From the NCBI GenBank assembly GCA_010015655.1, contig ML976764.1, positions 1-64,000 on the forward strand: 64,000 bases of DNA, read 5' to 3'. Source of the DNA: Bimuria novae-zelandiae CBS 107.79 (Eukaryota; Ascomycota; Dothideomycetes; Pleosporales; Didymosphaeriaceae). Shown here in pieces: positions 10,836 through 21,697 of the stretch. Below the pieces are notes generated by a model. It did not search any database. It was given only the letters and a program-made list of their open reading frames with translations, and was not told where the DNA came from. The number at the start of each line of letters is the position of its first letter. Position 1 is the stretch's first letter. A program made the translations under genes and the position numbers.

Positions 10836-12089
10836 ATGTCGTTATCAAGGGCCGTCTCATCAACTTTGAGATGCACTGCATGTTCTAAGGCAATTGTGAG
10901 GACCTTGCCTAGGGCAAACACCTCTACGCTTCGCGCCTCCTGGATTGCTTCGCCGTCCATTCACCGCCCAATCAGCTCCAGTGCAAGACAATGTGTTGAT
11001 AGAAACGATCCAGCAGCAGAAAATCCCGAATTTGCCTTTCTTGAAGATCAAGATGCGACCGACTCCAAGACACATGGTGCCGCAAAGAACGTAGTACCAA
11101 CGCCCTCTCAATCGCCTCTCCAACTGGCAGAGGAATTGGAAGATGAGCTGGAAGACTCGCTCTCTGAAGACCCCACTCCCGAGGGCAAGACTCAATCCAC
11201 ACTGCCATGGTACCTCCAAAACCGCCCAGCGCCCGAGCCAACCCAAGCCGCTATCATCCCCGACCTACCCCCGAACCCACCGCCGCTCCTCCAGCCCATA
11301 CTAGAGTACATCGCGAACACGGCCGGCATGGACGATCTCCTCCTTTACGATCTGCGCCATCTCGACCCACCCCCCGCGCTCGGCTCCTCTCTCATAATGC
11401 TGCTCTGCACCGCGCGTTCAGAAAAGCACCTCCACGTCTCCGCCGACCGCTTCTGCCGCTACCTCCGCCGCGAACACCACCTCCGTGCCAACGCCGCCGG
11501 CTTGCTCGGTCGCAACGAGCTCAAGATAAAACTGCGGCGGAAGGCGAAAAGGATGAAAATGCTGGCCAACGTGGGTGGCGCAGAGCCGGAGGGAAATATC
11601 GACGATGGAATACGGACGGGCTGGATTTGCTGCACCATAGGAAAGATGCCAGCGCACCCTGATGATAAGGGCATTGTTGGTGCGAGGGGCCAGGGCGAGG
11701 GGTTTGTGGGATTCAGCGACGTGAAGCCTGGCGTCAACGTCGTGGTGCAGATGTTTACCGAAGAGAAGAGGGCGGAGACTGATCTCGAGACGCTGTGGGG
11801 TGGTGTCTTGAAGACGCATGCGAGGAACGAGGGCAAGGCGGATCAGATGCTCAAGGAGCTCGAGGAGGATTTAGAAGAGGTGGATATGGAGGCCGAGGAG
11901 GCCGAGGTGGCTGAAATGGAGAGTAAACAGAAAGAGACGAAGCAGGTATCCAAGTCTGAATCTCCACCGCCACCAACGTTCAAGTTCAGCAAGCCACGGT
12001 CGACGGTTGGAGATGTATTTCCTCCTTCCGAGAGCTTTGACAACCGGCAGCAGATACGGCGGCTGCATACTGTAGGACTGAGAGTGTAA
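10836..12089 (+). CDS. ATP25: ATP25-like mitochondrial protein with RsfS domain, short form
   Basis: Single exon, 417 residues, start in a good context (CCACCATGTC). The N-terminus is Arg/Ser-rich without acidic residues for about 50 residues, as in mitochondrial targeting peptides. Residues about 125-255 match the RsfS/Iojap-like N-terminal domain of Atp25 (PWYLQ, GMDDLLLYDLRHLDPP, SEKHLHVSADRFCRYLR, GLLGRNELKIKLRRK). Yeast Atp25 is cleaved into an RsfS-like half and a C-terminal half that stabilises the OLI1 (Atp9) mRNA. Here the frame ends soon after an acidic coiled stretch (about 350-380), and no second half is visible before the next gene. It may be an RsfS-only version. Identification of the N-domain is firm; ATP25 orthology is inferred. 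Confidence 0.85.
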   Translation: MSLSRAVSSTLRCTACSKAIVRTLPRANTSTLRASWIASPSIHRPISSSARQCVDRNDPAAENPEFAFLEDQDATDSKTHGAAKNVVPTPSQSPLQLAEELEDELEDSLSEDPTPEGKTQSTLPWYLQNRPAPEPTQAAIIPDLPPNPPPLLQPILEYIANTAGMDDLLLYDLRHLDPPPALGSSLIMLLCTARSEKHLHVSADRFCRYLRREHHLRANAAGLLGRNELKIKLRRKAKRMKMLANVGGAEPEGNIDDGIRTGWICCTIGKMPAHPDDKGIVGARGQGEGFVGFSDVKPGVNVVVQMFTEEKRAETDLETLWGGVLKTHARNEGKADQMLKELEEDLEEVDMEAEEAEVAEMESKQKETKQVSKSESPPPPTFKFSKPRSTVGDVFPPSESFDNRQQIRRLHTVGLRV

Positions 12090-12639
12090 ATGAGTGCGTG
12101 TACATGACTTTGTAATATATTATGTGTTGAGAACATTAATGGCCGTTTTGAAACGCCAGACTGTACAGAAAGAGTTTATAACCCCATCTGCGATCTATCC
12201 ATGTGTTAGCCACTTCCCACACCACGAAAATACTAAGGGTCAGGCATGTACTTGCGTTGCTTCACGACAGTTCGCCAGGTCGTCCTCAGCCACGTTCCCC
12301 ATGCGCGCGTGGAACGGGCATGCCGGGCTCTGGTGGTAGATACACGCGTTCTTACGCGTGAGATGGCAGCACGACACTTGCCTTGGCAACTTGAAGCGGT
12401 CTTCCAACTTTCGTATTTTCGCGGCTTACCGCACGCAAACGGTTGTATAACAAGACGACGGTAAGCGCAACAAGGCAGCGGTTAAAGAGGGAATATCTCC
12501 ACGTCAAAATGTTGTCAAATAAACGACAACGGACTTGAGATGGATAGGACATCCTGTAGATTTTGCTATGTGAAAGCTTCCTAGAAGCACGCCACTGCAG
12601 GATCCTGTTCTTGCTGCTTTTTGGACGGCATGAAGAGCT
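12090..12639. other. convergent 3' flanks of ATP25-like and thioesterase genes
   Basis: The two genes converge here. TTGTAATATATTATG just after 12110 could serve 3' end formation. No gene seen. Confidence 0.5.
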
Positions 12640-13351
12640 TCAGAGGCTCGACGATCCGATATTCGCTTTGCCGTGCTCGCATGTATACGCGACCTTGCCG
12701 TCTACCGATCCGAGCCTCATAGTGCCTGTAGTTTGCGCCATGCGCTTGCCCAGATGTACGACTCGGCTCTCCACGAACACCTTCGTGCCGATGGGAGCAG
12801 GGCGGAGATATGTACAATTGAGCGTTCGGCTGACATGGCCCTGCAACAAGGTTAGAAATTGTCAATGAATTGTTCTCGCCCAGATATCCCAGAAATCGGT
12901 ATAAGAACGCACTGAATAGAATTAGCGTCTAGATCATCAGAAAGAATATCAATGGACTCACCCGCATCCCAGAACCCCTCCGAACTCGCAGCCATAACCG
13001 CCGTACTCGTTGTCACATCAAAGATCAACGCAACAGCACCACCATGCAAGTTCCCCAGCAGATTGGACAGCTCCTCCGCAACCTCAAAGCTAAACACAAT
13101 CCGCGCATCATGTGGATTCGTCGACGTGGGCTCGAACGTCACAGACTCCAGATTCAGAAGCTTTAGTATTTTTGCATCGTGGCCGTTGTAGTCTCCAGTG
13201 ATAGCTTGCCGACTGGCTGAGACCTACGTCGGGTTTAGCGTAAGAAGCACGCGGATTGGTGTATTGGGCATACCCAGGTTTGCACTTTCTCGAGAGGAGA
13301 GTCTGATTTTGGCAAAGAGGGCCGGGGCTTCGAAGGTTTGGGATTGACCAT
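12640..13351 (-). CDS. hotdog-fold acyl-CoA thioesterase (ACOT13/PaaI-like)
   Basis: Three exons, approximately complement(12640..12840, 12962..13223, 13274..13351), about 180 residues. Family features: [13 protein letters not shown], the hotdog helix with the HGG active-site signature, and [19 protein letters not shown] in the last exon, with [13 protein letters not shown] near the C-terminus. Such enzymes hydrolyse acyl-CoA esters. Intron 1 (13224-13273, GTATGC to GTAG) is clean. Intron 2 is odd: the obvious donor GTGAGT at 12961 joined to the obvious acceptor at 12841 puts the last exon one base out of frame. A weaker donor (GTTCTT after CAGTGC, about 12905) would keep frame but adds residues the family lacks. 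So either splicing is unusual or the gene has a one-base defect. Confidence 0.75.
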
Positions 13352-16300
13352 TTTGAATTAATGTGGCTGTGGCCGTGGAAGAGGAAGAGGGACAGTGATG
13401 GTGGATATTGAAACAGGTACGTCCTGGTATACCTCGGCACATCCGCTCGCGCTTTCCTTTCTCGGCTACCTCGCAGGCGCTAGACGTTCACTTCGATCCA
13501 CGAGCAGCTTGAACTATAGTCCATCTTTACATTGCCATAGTCGTCTAATTTTGGCCATCCGGAATTCCGCCATCGGTTCACGAATTCATTCACACAGCGA
13601 GCATGAATGATTATCGAACAAGGCTTTAATTAGCCAAGGTCCACTCGACCCACCAAGATTCACCTGCAGGTGCTATCCCGAGCCTGTGGGGTGTTACAGG
13701 GCGATTGAGTAAAACACTCCTGGATTCCTGCGGGATCTTAGATATTCTAGTTGCCATCGATTCGATGTCATGGGTACACGGCCCTGAAGAACTCGGTACG
13801 AAGGCGGGTTGGTCCTAGGGAGCTGCTCCACAATCTTCGCCCACTGAACCAGGACTCGAAAACCCTAATCACCCTGAGGAGTGTCTAGAAGATCTTATGA
13901 ATATTTTTGAACAAGTTGTCGCAGGGTTGTTACGCCCTTTTCAAGGTTAGCCGTCAATTCCACAACTGATGTGGGCGAAGCACTCCGACCCCTCGACATT
14001 CTCCAGAACTAACAACACAACGTTAGGTTCAGCTATATGCGCTGAGCAGGTGTAAAATAAGAACACTTTGTTTTACTTCTACCGTCTGCTTCCTTTATTG
14101 AACTCTTTGATGCTTCCGTTCCACTGGCAAGCCAGTGTTCGGGCAGTGTAGACTTCACAATTATTCAGCCGAAAGGAATTTCGCTGTATTGTTACCTTCT
14201 CGTACCATTGCTGCTAGAGCCGCAAGCTTCCGTTGATGCAGCCTGTGCCAGGCGTGTGACGTACCTTCCTGCTATCCCGGTTCTTGCTGCCTTCTCCGGC
14301 CATCCACCTGACCATCATCCTCACATTGCTACGCAAAGCTATCTTCAGACTAGTACAATTGTCCATCTGGGTAGGCCTGGTTCCATGACGGTATGTCATA
14401 CTAATATCCGTCTTCCCTACAATCGTTATCGTCTCATCAGCTACGCCTAACCGTCTACATCTCTCCATCGCATAGTTGTAAGTACACGATGCTGTCCTGT
14501 GCATGTCATGAGCGTTCGGCGGACGTATGCAGCCGGATCTTCAACCACGCCGTTGCTATAGGCATCAATTCGCGCGCAAGGCGGCAATTTTCGTTTGGTG
14601 TGTGTGTTGAGAGACGTGTCAATCGCGCCGTTCTGGTACCGTACGGCTTACACCGTCGTGACGCAGGTCTCGCGGAGCAACGCCGGGCCACCACCTTAGC
14701 GAATAACAATGCTACCGATGAACATCTTCTCAGTTGGGCCTGTACGGCTAGTCTGACTCATTTCGCGAGCCAATATCGGCCCGTATTCTAGAGTTCGTCT
14801 GGCAGCCCAACAGTTGCCATCTCCCTAGTTTGAAGAGCGCAGCCAATCTCAGCGTGATCCACTCGACAGCATCACACATTCGAGGTACCACTTTTCCAGC
14901 GTTGGAAATGGCATAAGGTCTACAATTCGCAACATGGCAGTCATCCTGCTCCGCTCGTGGACACCTGTCCCGCGCCTGCCCTTCCTCTCAGGCGCCCACT
15001 CCGAGACTATTTTAAGGCTAGGACCGGCGAGATGGGCATTACATCTAATGGTTGGTAAATTGACTGGATATTTTTCGTGGTGAGAGTATTCCACTGAAAT
15101 TATGGGGACTTCGTCTTTCCTTCCTATGAGCCCATGGGCGCGGGCGTGGGGAATGATGACTGAGAGATTCCAATGTGATTGTGCAAAGGGTGCCACACAT
15201 ATAGGGTCGCACGCCCTACTACTCATTTTTTGCACTCCTGTACTCAAAGATCGGCTTGCGTCTCTAACAAGGGCTGACATGTCTTGCATCACGCATTTCT
15301 AGTCCTCAATTCACCCCTATTTTTAGACATGGCTTGAGAGAAAGTGGTGGATATGTGTGCGTTATACGCATGCAAGACTTCTGTCACTGCCCAGTTGTAT
15401 GAAATAATTTGTGGCGATTCATGTGGTTATATAGATACCCGGCAGATGTTTTCATCTTCAGTGCTCAAGGTTGGGACGTTTTTTTGGGAGACGCGATTGT
15501 TGACTTTCTATAATATTAGTGGTTCCCACTCACTCCACTGAGCTCGCGAGCCTTTGTTGAAGCCACGTGTCCTGTGTTGAAGTTTGGTTGACAAAACATT
15601 GGAATTGGCGACTCCCACTACCACCCAGAAAAAGACGCACCCTGATACGGTTGAAGGGAACGCCAACCCGGCACCGCCCTCAAGCCATTTGAAAATTAAT
15701 AGAAACTTCTCAAAATCTTCCATGCTATCGATAATCTAATGATGATAGCTAGATTCAACTTGGATGCGCGCATGCGTCCTCAATTCCAAACTTGGTGGAT
15801 ATTCTCCACATGCGCAGAGAGCCCTTAATTTTCTCCCGGACTTAGCGCACACAGCCAGCCTTGGATCGCGTGTGCGATAGGAGTGTGCAGCCGGTAATCG
15901 ATTTGTGTGATTCGCTCTTTCGTTACCAGCACTGCAACGCTTGATACCAATGGTATTGCTTTACGGTATGTCTAAGTGTCAAATTGCGGGACAAGTCATT
16001 ACAACATGATGCAGTTCCATGCCACGAATATTCTCTACCGACAGTCAAACAAATTTACTCATGTCTCTTACAGAGCTTCGGAACAACTGTCGCAGAACTG
16101 CTCTAATCAGTCTAAACGCCGCCATCACTGCCTGTATCGACAACCTTTACGTACTAGAGCGCCTAGTTCTTCGCGAATGAATGGAAGACCAGTACGAGTG
16201 AGACCCATATCGCCCCGTTTCCAACCAACCGGTGACGGGCCAAGAACTGAGCCAAAATAAAGAAACCATTGAACTCTCAGCGACTGCACCCTTAAAGTAT

Positions 16301-16435
16301 CGCTGCAAATCCTTCAAGACCTGTTTCAGAACAATATTCTCTCCCGTGGTCCCACTGTAAATTGGACTTCCAGCGGCGGCCTTCCTTCAATTCATCTCGA
16401 CATCTGTCTCATCGTGCTTTGCACCCACCGACACC
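13352..16435. other. 3.1 kb gene-poor region
   Basis: No supported gene. Open frames up to 147 codons (14849-15292, minus) lack recognisable motifs or splice partners. A 39-codon ATG frame at 16063 (plus) that ends in TGA looks mildly coding but has no continuation. It may be decayed repeat or former gene sequence. Confidence 0.5.
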
Positions 16436-17674
16436 ATGTTTTCGACCCTCCTGCTGCTTTCGGGCGGCCTCGTTGCTCGCACATCTGGCTCGCCGCTCCA
16501 GCTGAACTCCACTCTGTGATATTAAGCTCCCTAGCAGGTTCGTCCACCCTGCGCCTTTGCATCTCATGATCGATGGCAACACACTCGTACGTTTTGTAGC
16601 GGAGCGCCCGTCCCAGGAAATGGGTCCGTCGCCGCGTACCTGGACCATACCAACGAACTGTGGGCTGCTTCAATAGTTGTGGAGCACCCTGACGGTTTTG
16701 CTCGGTCTTTCAAGAACGTGACCGGTTCGGTCTTCGCTCCTGAGGACTACATTACGTATCACTATCTCAATACGACGTAAGTATCATTTCTGCGCAGTCT
16801 TACCATCCATCGTGTCCTTGCACCTCTCCCATATCGGCACTCTTTTGCCCTCTTCGACCATGATACCTCACAGGCTTATCTGCTCTACATCTCTTGTCTG
16901 CTCACTTTTATACAAGTACTGCTGACAAGCACTCGGGTCCAGCTATGATGTCGATGCTTGTGCCGACAAGTGCGACACCGAACCTGGCTGCGCGTCGTTC
17001 AACATTTACTTTACCCGTGAGCCCTCGCGCCGCATCATCCAGGGTCTTTGCGAAATTCCCCCTACGATCACCAACATTGTCTGCGGTTTGTACCGATCCA
17101 AGATCAACATGAACTCCACGACAAACGACCGCCAGTTGGTCAGTCCCGCCCCCACGGCGTTTGAACGCGATCAGATTGGCAGCAACGGTATGTTCAATGA
17201 TCCTCTCCAGCCCTCTCGCACTCATTGTCGCAATGCTGGTCCCATACACACCCATCAGAGCACGCTAACACCCATCCAGGTTACAACAAGAACACCACCG
17301 TTCTCCCAACCAGCCGCCTCCGATACTACTCGAAGGAGAAGCTCGGCAACCTCGTCATCGCCGCCAACGACCCCTACACCGGCGCCCCTCTGAACAGCTA
17401 CATGTTCGTGACCCAGATCCCCGCAACCATCCCCGAGCGCAAAGTGGTGCTGTAGTGCGCCACCCACTGCCACGACGCCGCGCAGTTCGGCGAGACCTGC
17501 GTCTTCTTTAACATATACCAGGAAGTCGTCAACGGGGTGCCCGCGGCCAACGTCAAGTGCGCCCTGTTTGCAGAGACCGTTGGTCCGCAACATGCGACCA
17601 ACAAGGGCTACGTTCCTGGGAACACAACGGTGACTATCAGGAACAGCAGCACGTATGTGTGCGAGAACTGCTAG
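16436..17674 (+). pseudogene. broken secreted cysteine-rich (PAN/apple-like) protein gene
   Basis: The ATG at 16436 begins a signal-peptide-like stretch (MFSTLLLLSGGLVA) but TGA and TAA follow within 30 codons. Downstream frames encode parts of a fungal secreted family with two Cys-rich modules: ACADKCDTEPGCASFNIYF near 16950, and CATHCHDAAQFGETCVFFN after 17456. GTAAGT near 16778 and a GTATGTTC donor near 17186 with acceptor CCAG before 17280 look like normal introns. A TAG at 17453-17455 interrupts the frame just before the second module, which then stays open to TAG at 17672-17674. The simplest reading is a recent pseudogene with at least two nonsense changes. Family function is unknown to me. 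Confidence 0.6.
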
Positions 17675-18219
17675 GCTGCTATTGCCGTCCGTGAAGGCTT
17701 GACGTTGGGAGTTGTGGGGTATTCGCGTTAATGGGATGATTGAATGTGGTAAATTGGTAATATTTGTATTTTGGTAAAGTCCTAGGGGTGTACCATAGGT
17801 AGCAATTGTCGTCAAGATATTTTCGTGTGCATGCTCATGTGGATCGTTGCACCCCCGAGTACCGTGTCATCTACAATGCGCTGCAACCCCTTTTTGTCAG
17901 CCAATGGCCTTGGAGTGGCTGTGTTGAAACGCGCTTCCAGGATGGAGGGTGGAGCGCGAGATAAGCAGTCTTCCAAAGGCGCTTATTGGGTGGGACCCCA
18001 GCGCATTCACCAACGCGGCAACACGGCAGTTCCATACGGCACAGAAATCCGTGAGAATCCACCAATGCAATAGCGAGTGCCATGCTCGACGTGTAGGTAT
18101 CTGAGCTCCAGAAATGGTATCTAGCATGTCCAATAAAGTCACAAGCTCCACTCCACAACATTAACCACATAGCTTCGTCGTGGTAATTAAGTGTCGCTGG
18201 TCCATAACGGGCCAGCAGA
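17675..18219. other. intergenic, convergent 3' flanks
   Basis: Nothing recognised. Lies between the broken secreted-protein gene (plus) and PTR2 (minus). Confidence 0.5.
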
Positions 18220-20259
18220 TTAGATCTTAATCTCCGTCACAGACGCCGTCCTCTCACCGCGCTCCTCCTGTACAACGCTGCGTCTGCGGTCCCTGCCAAT
18301 GTAGTTCGAATCGGGAAGCATGTTCAAAGCGTCTTCGCGCTTATCCGTCGGACGCTGGTGGATCCAGAAGAGGATACCGCCAAAAAATGCCAGCAACGCA
18401 GCCGTCATGTAGTTCCAGACAAGCAACGGATCTTCTGACAGTGCCACAAGCGCCTGTCCGATGGCATTGGAGAAGGCGGACATGAAATGCCAGTACGACG
18501 TCACGACAGAGCGCATGTTCCGAGGCGCTTTGGTGAACGCGTACTCGAGACCGGTGACGGACGTGAAGATCTCAGAGAAACCAACGAGGATATACGGCAC
18601 AGCTTGGATCCACACGTTGATCGGGGAGAAGATCGTTTTGCCGTCCGCGTCTTCGCAGCCGTTCATGTACTTGCCGCAAACGGTCGAATTGTATATGTAG
18701 TACTGGATGACAGTGGCCGAGACCATGGCGAGAGAAGCGAGCATGAAGCCAAAGGCCATACGCTTTATGGGCGTGAACTTGATATTGTTCTTGCGGAGGA
18801 ACGGATAGAGGAAGTTGTCGACGATGGGGATGAAGATGACAAGGGAGATGGGGTTAAGGTTAGTAATGACGTCGTTTGGTACGCCATTCAGTGTCATGGT
18901 AGCAGCTTGCGACACAAGGTTGTTATTCATTTGGTTGTACGCAACCCCTGGTGCTGGTCAGTACTGAATATGGAAGCGAGATGGAAAAGAAAGACGTACA
19001 GTATAGAGGAGTCCACGTAAAGCATGAGCAGGCGCGGAGACCACGAGCGACCTGGTCTACCCACGCATCGTCAAATTGCATCCACGCAGGCTTCCGGTCG
19101 CCAAGGTGGCTAGGTTTAACGTCTTCCCAGAATCTGTTCGACTTAAGGTTCTTGCGAGTCTTGACTGGGTTCATGGACCATTTCCCCTTCTGCGCCAAGA
19201 CCAAGAGTTTCCAAGCACGGAGAACGAGGGATCCGGTCGGTGGGCTCTTATAGTACAAGTTCCTGCAGAAGAACAAGACAATCGGGCAGAGGCAGAAGAG
19301 GATGGTCGGTAGCAGGAACGAGGCCCAGAAACCAATGTACTTCTCAACGTAGACCATACCGATTTGTCCAGTGAGCGAGCCGATGTTAATGAACCTGCAT
19401 GGTCAATATGACGGCAAAAGCGCGGAGAGGAAGGTGGTTCATACATGTAAAAGTACAAGAAGATACGCGACAGAGTGATGTTGGGATCTGAGATGACGCG
19501 CCTGCCAGACTTGGCCTCAATGATCACACGAGGTTTGGTCTGTCGGTACTGCTCAGCAATGAGTGGGGAGATGTTGGCTTTGAATGCTCCAGTTCCGAAC
19601 CCAAGGACGATTACACCGAGTATGAACGGAGCAATAGCCTTGCCGCTAGCGAGCACTGTTGGCAAGGCAGAAATGATCAAGAGAATGTGTCCAGCGATGG
19701 AGAAGGCAATGGCGATGAAGATAGTGTTGAACCGTCCTAGGTATTCGTCCGCAATGATGGCTCCAGCAATCGGAGTCATATAAGACCAAAACTGGTTGAA
19801 GAGCACAATACCGGTGGACGCCCGCTGGCCCATACCTAGGGCACCCGGCTGCTCATTAGGGGACCTGCCGGTAGGTTCTCCCTCAGGCAGCGGATGCTGA
19901 ATGAAGTTGGTGTCTGGGAGATATGTTAGGTAGGGATGCATGGGGGATCAGAAATACTCACAGACGACTGAACATCCATAGTAACCAAAACGCTCGCAAA
20001 GCTCCACGAAGGCGACAGTGTAGGCCGTCCACGGGATCGAACCAGATACGCGAGGCAGGGTAGCGAGTTCTTCTTCAGTAGGCTCTTCACCTACAAGATC
20101 AGCCTCGAATTCGACGGGTGCATTAGCCCGGGCAAGGCTTTCGCTGGTATTGGTGCGTGCCAAGGCCGCCTTTTCGTTGGACTCATAAAGGGGCGTTGCG
20201 ACCTTGGGCTCGTGGCTCATGGCTATATCTACTTCATTCTGTGCAGCGGAGAGCGCCAT
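18220..20259 (-). CDS. PTR2: proton-coupled di/tripeptide transporter, PTR2 type (POT family)
   Basis: Four exons, complement(18220..18947, 19000..19394, 19445..19913, 19962..20259), 629 residues, in the usual range for fungal Ptr2. It imports di- and tripeptides with protons across the plasma membrane. Motifs: ELCERFGYYG at the first helix, LGMGQRASTG with FNQFWSYMTPIAGAIIADEY (PTR2 signature 1), ANISPLIAEQY, and GLEYAFTKAPRNMRS (signature 2 region). Introns are 48, 50 and 52 bases with GTGAGT, GTATGA and GTACGT donors; each junction restores conserved residues (VVYTNFIQ, YMFINIG, PLYWVAYNQ). The start at 20259 is the first ATG of the frame; a second at 20220 is also possible. It probably takes up peptides released by the neighbouring secreted DPP5, an inference from function. 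Confidence 0.95.
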
Positions 20260-21697
20260 GCTGAAGGTGTGGCCTCAGTCCGGGTCAAGGTCGCAGGGGA
20301 GCGTAATATTAAATACGACAGAGCGGGGTGGATGAGCTCGCTGCACCCCCCGAAACACAGGTCGAACAGCTGGGATTATATCTGCGCAGGGCGGCGCACA
20401 CATGCCCCGGCGAGTAAACTGTTTAAGCAGGTGCGTGACAGTACAGTGTTGCAATCAGACGGTCGTCTCGGCGTCGATCGCACCTGTATATTCAAGACTT
20501 TCTATGGGTGTCGAAGAACATTGGCGTTGATAACGGAGGTTGTCGCCAAGTTGCTTGAGTGTTTCTGAACTTGGCGGGAGAGCGGCAGCCACAAGAATGA
20601 ATACGGGGAGTTAGATGCCGCCCCCTGCAGCAGCTGAGCTAGGCCGGACTTTGGGAACTAGATTGTCTGCATTGTGTTGTCGCGAAAGCGCTCGCGGTGT
20701 CATCTTCTTCGTACAGCACTGGGAACAATACCGATAATGAGAGCCCCCAGGTTATGGTGTTGTGCCTTGTCCCGACTGGGCCTGTTGCGACGACTTGGCT
20801 AGGCCCGCAGGAGGCGTCTTTCGCGGTTGCCCCCCGCACGAGAGCGGTGCCAATGCGCCCAAGTTATTAGTGGCGCTATACCCTATCAGGAAGGTTGTCT
20901 ATGTTGCCTCTAGGCATGGGAAGCGCGGCGTCCACTTGGATGGACTCCCATTCGAACCTGGAGATCGCATCGGTGCTGGCAGCCATCACGCGGGCCCCGC
21001 CGCCTTCTGCTCAGCTTCGAGAAACGCAGTGCATCCGCACGTCCCTGCTTATCTTCACGCGCTTTGGGAAAGGAGCCAATGTAGCGAAGCGACGCGGAAT
21101 CCCGATACGGGAAAACGCATTCGGTGGCTCCGTGAATAACAGGCAATAAGTCCCCTCCAAGAGCCCAAGAGCCCAAGAGCCTAACATCATCCTCTCCATT
21201 GTATTACCGCTACTAAGCGGCGGCGTAGTCTGACACCAGTCAGGCGATTATCGCCTTTCAACATTGGCATAGCAAGAGCTTTTCTTATCTTTGTCTTAAA
21301 ACGTTCTGTCCAAGAGAATGCCGTGCAAAATCAATCCACCGTGACCCGCACAAATATTTGTGTAACACCATTGGGAGGAATCGAAGTCGGTTCTCAAGCG
21401 CTCGTTCGGCTGTGTATCCAGGACCGTTGTTTATTAGAATCGCTTGCTGCAGAAACACATTCCCAACCACCGGGTAGCGGGTGTCCAAGAGGATTCGTGT
21501 GCAAGGGTAGAAGGTTTGGGAATCATTGTGCATCCTGTATTGTGCCAGGCACCGCCCCACGCAGATAAGAGAGTGAAAAGACTGAGATTCAGAGGATTGC
21601 GGATCGCACTCGAAAAGCTGATCTACAATATGACGGTAAACGTCGCCACCGCGAAGATGACATTATCATTATGGTGAATAGCTAACACAGCCACCTT
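20260..21697. other. PTR2 promoter region and DPP5 3' flank
   Basis: About 1.4 kb with no supported gene. Contains a small direct repeat AGAGCCCAAG near 21160. Open frames on both strands are short and mutually overlapping. Confidence 0.5.

Noticed and set aside
14849..15292. 147-codon minus-strand frame as a gene
   Set aside because: No motif, no splice partners, isolated in gene-poor DNA.
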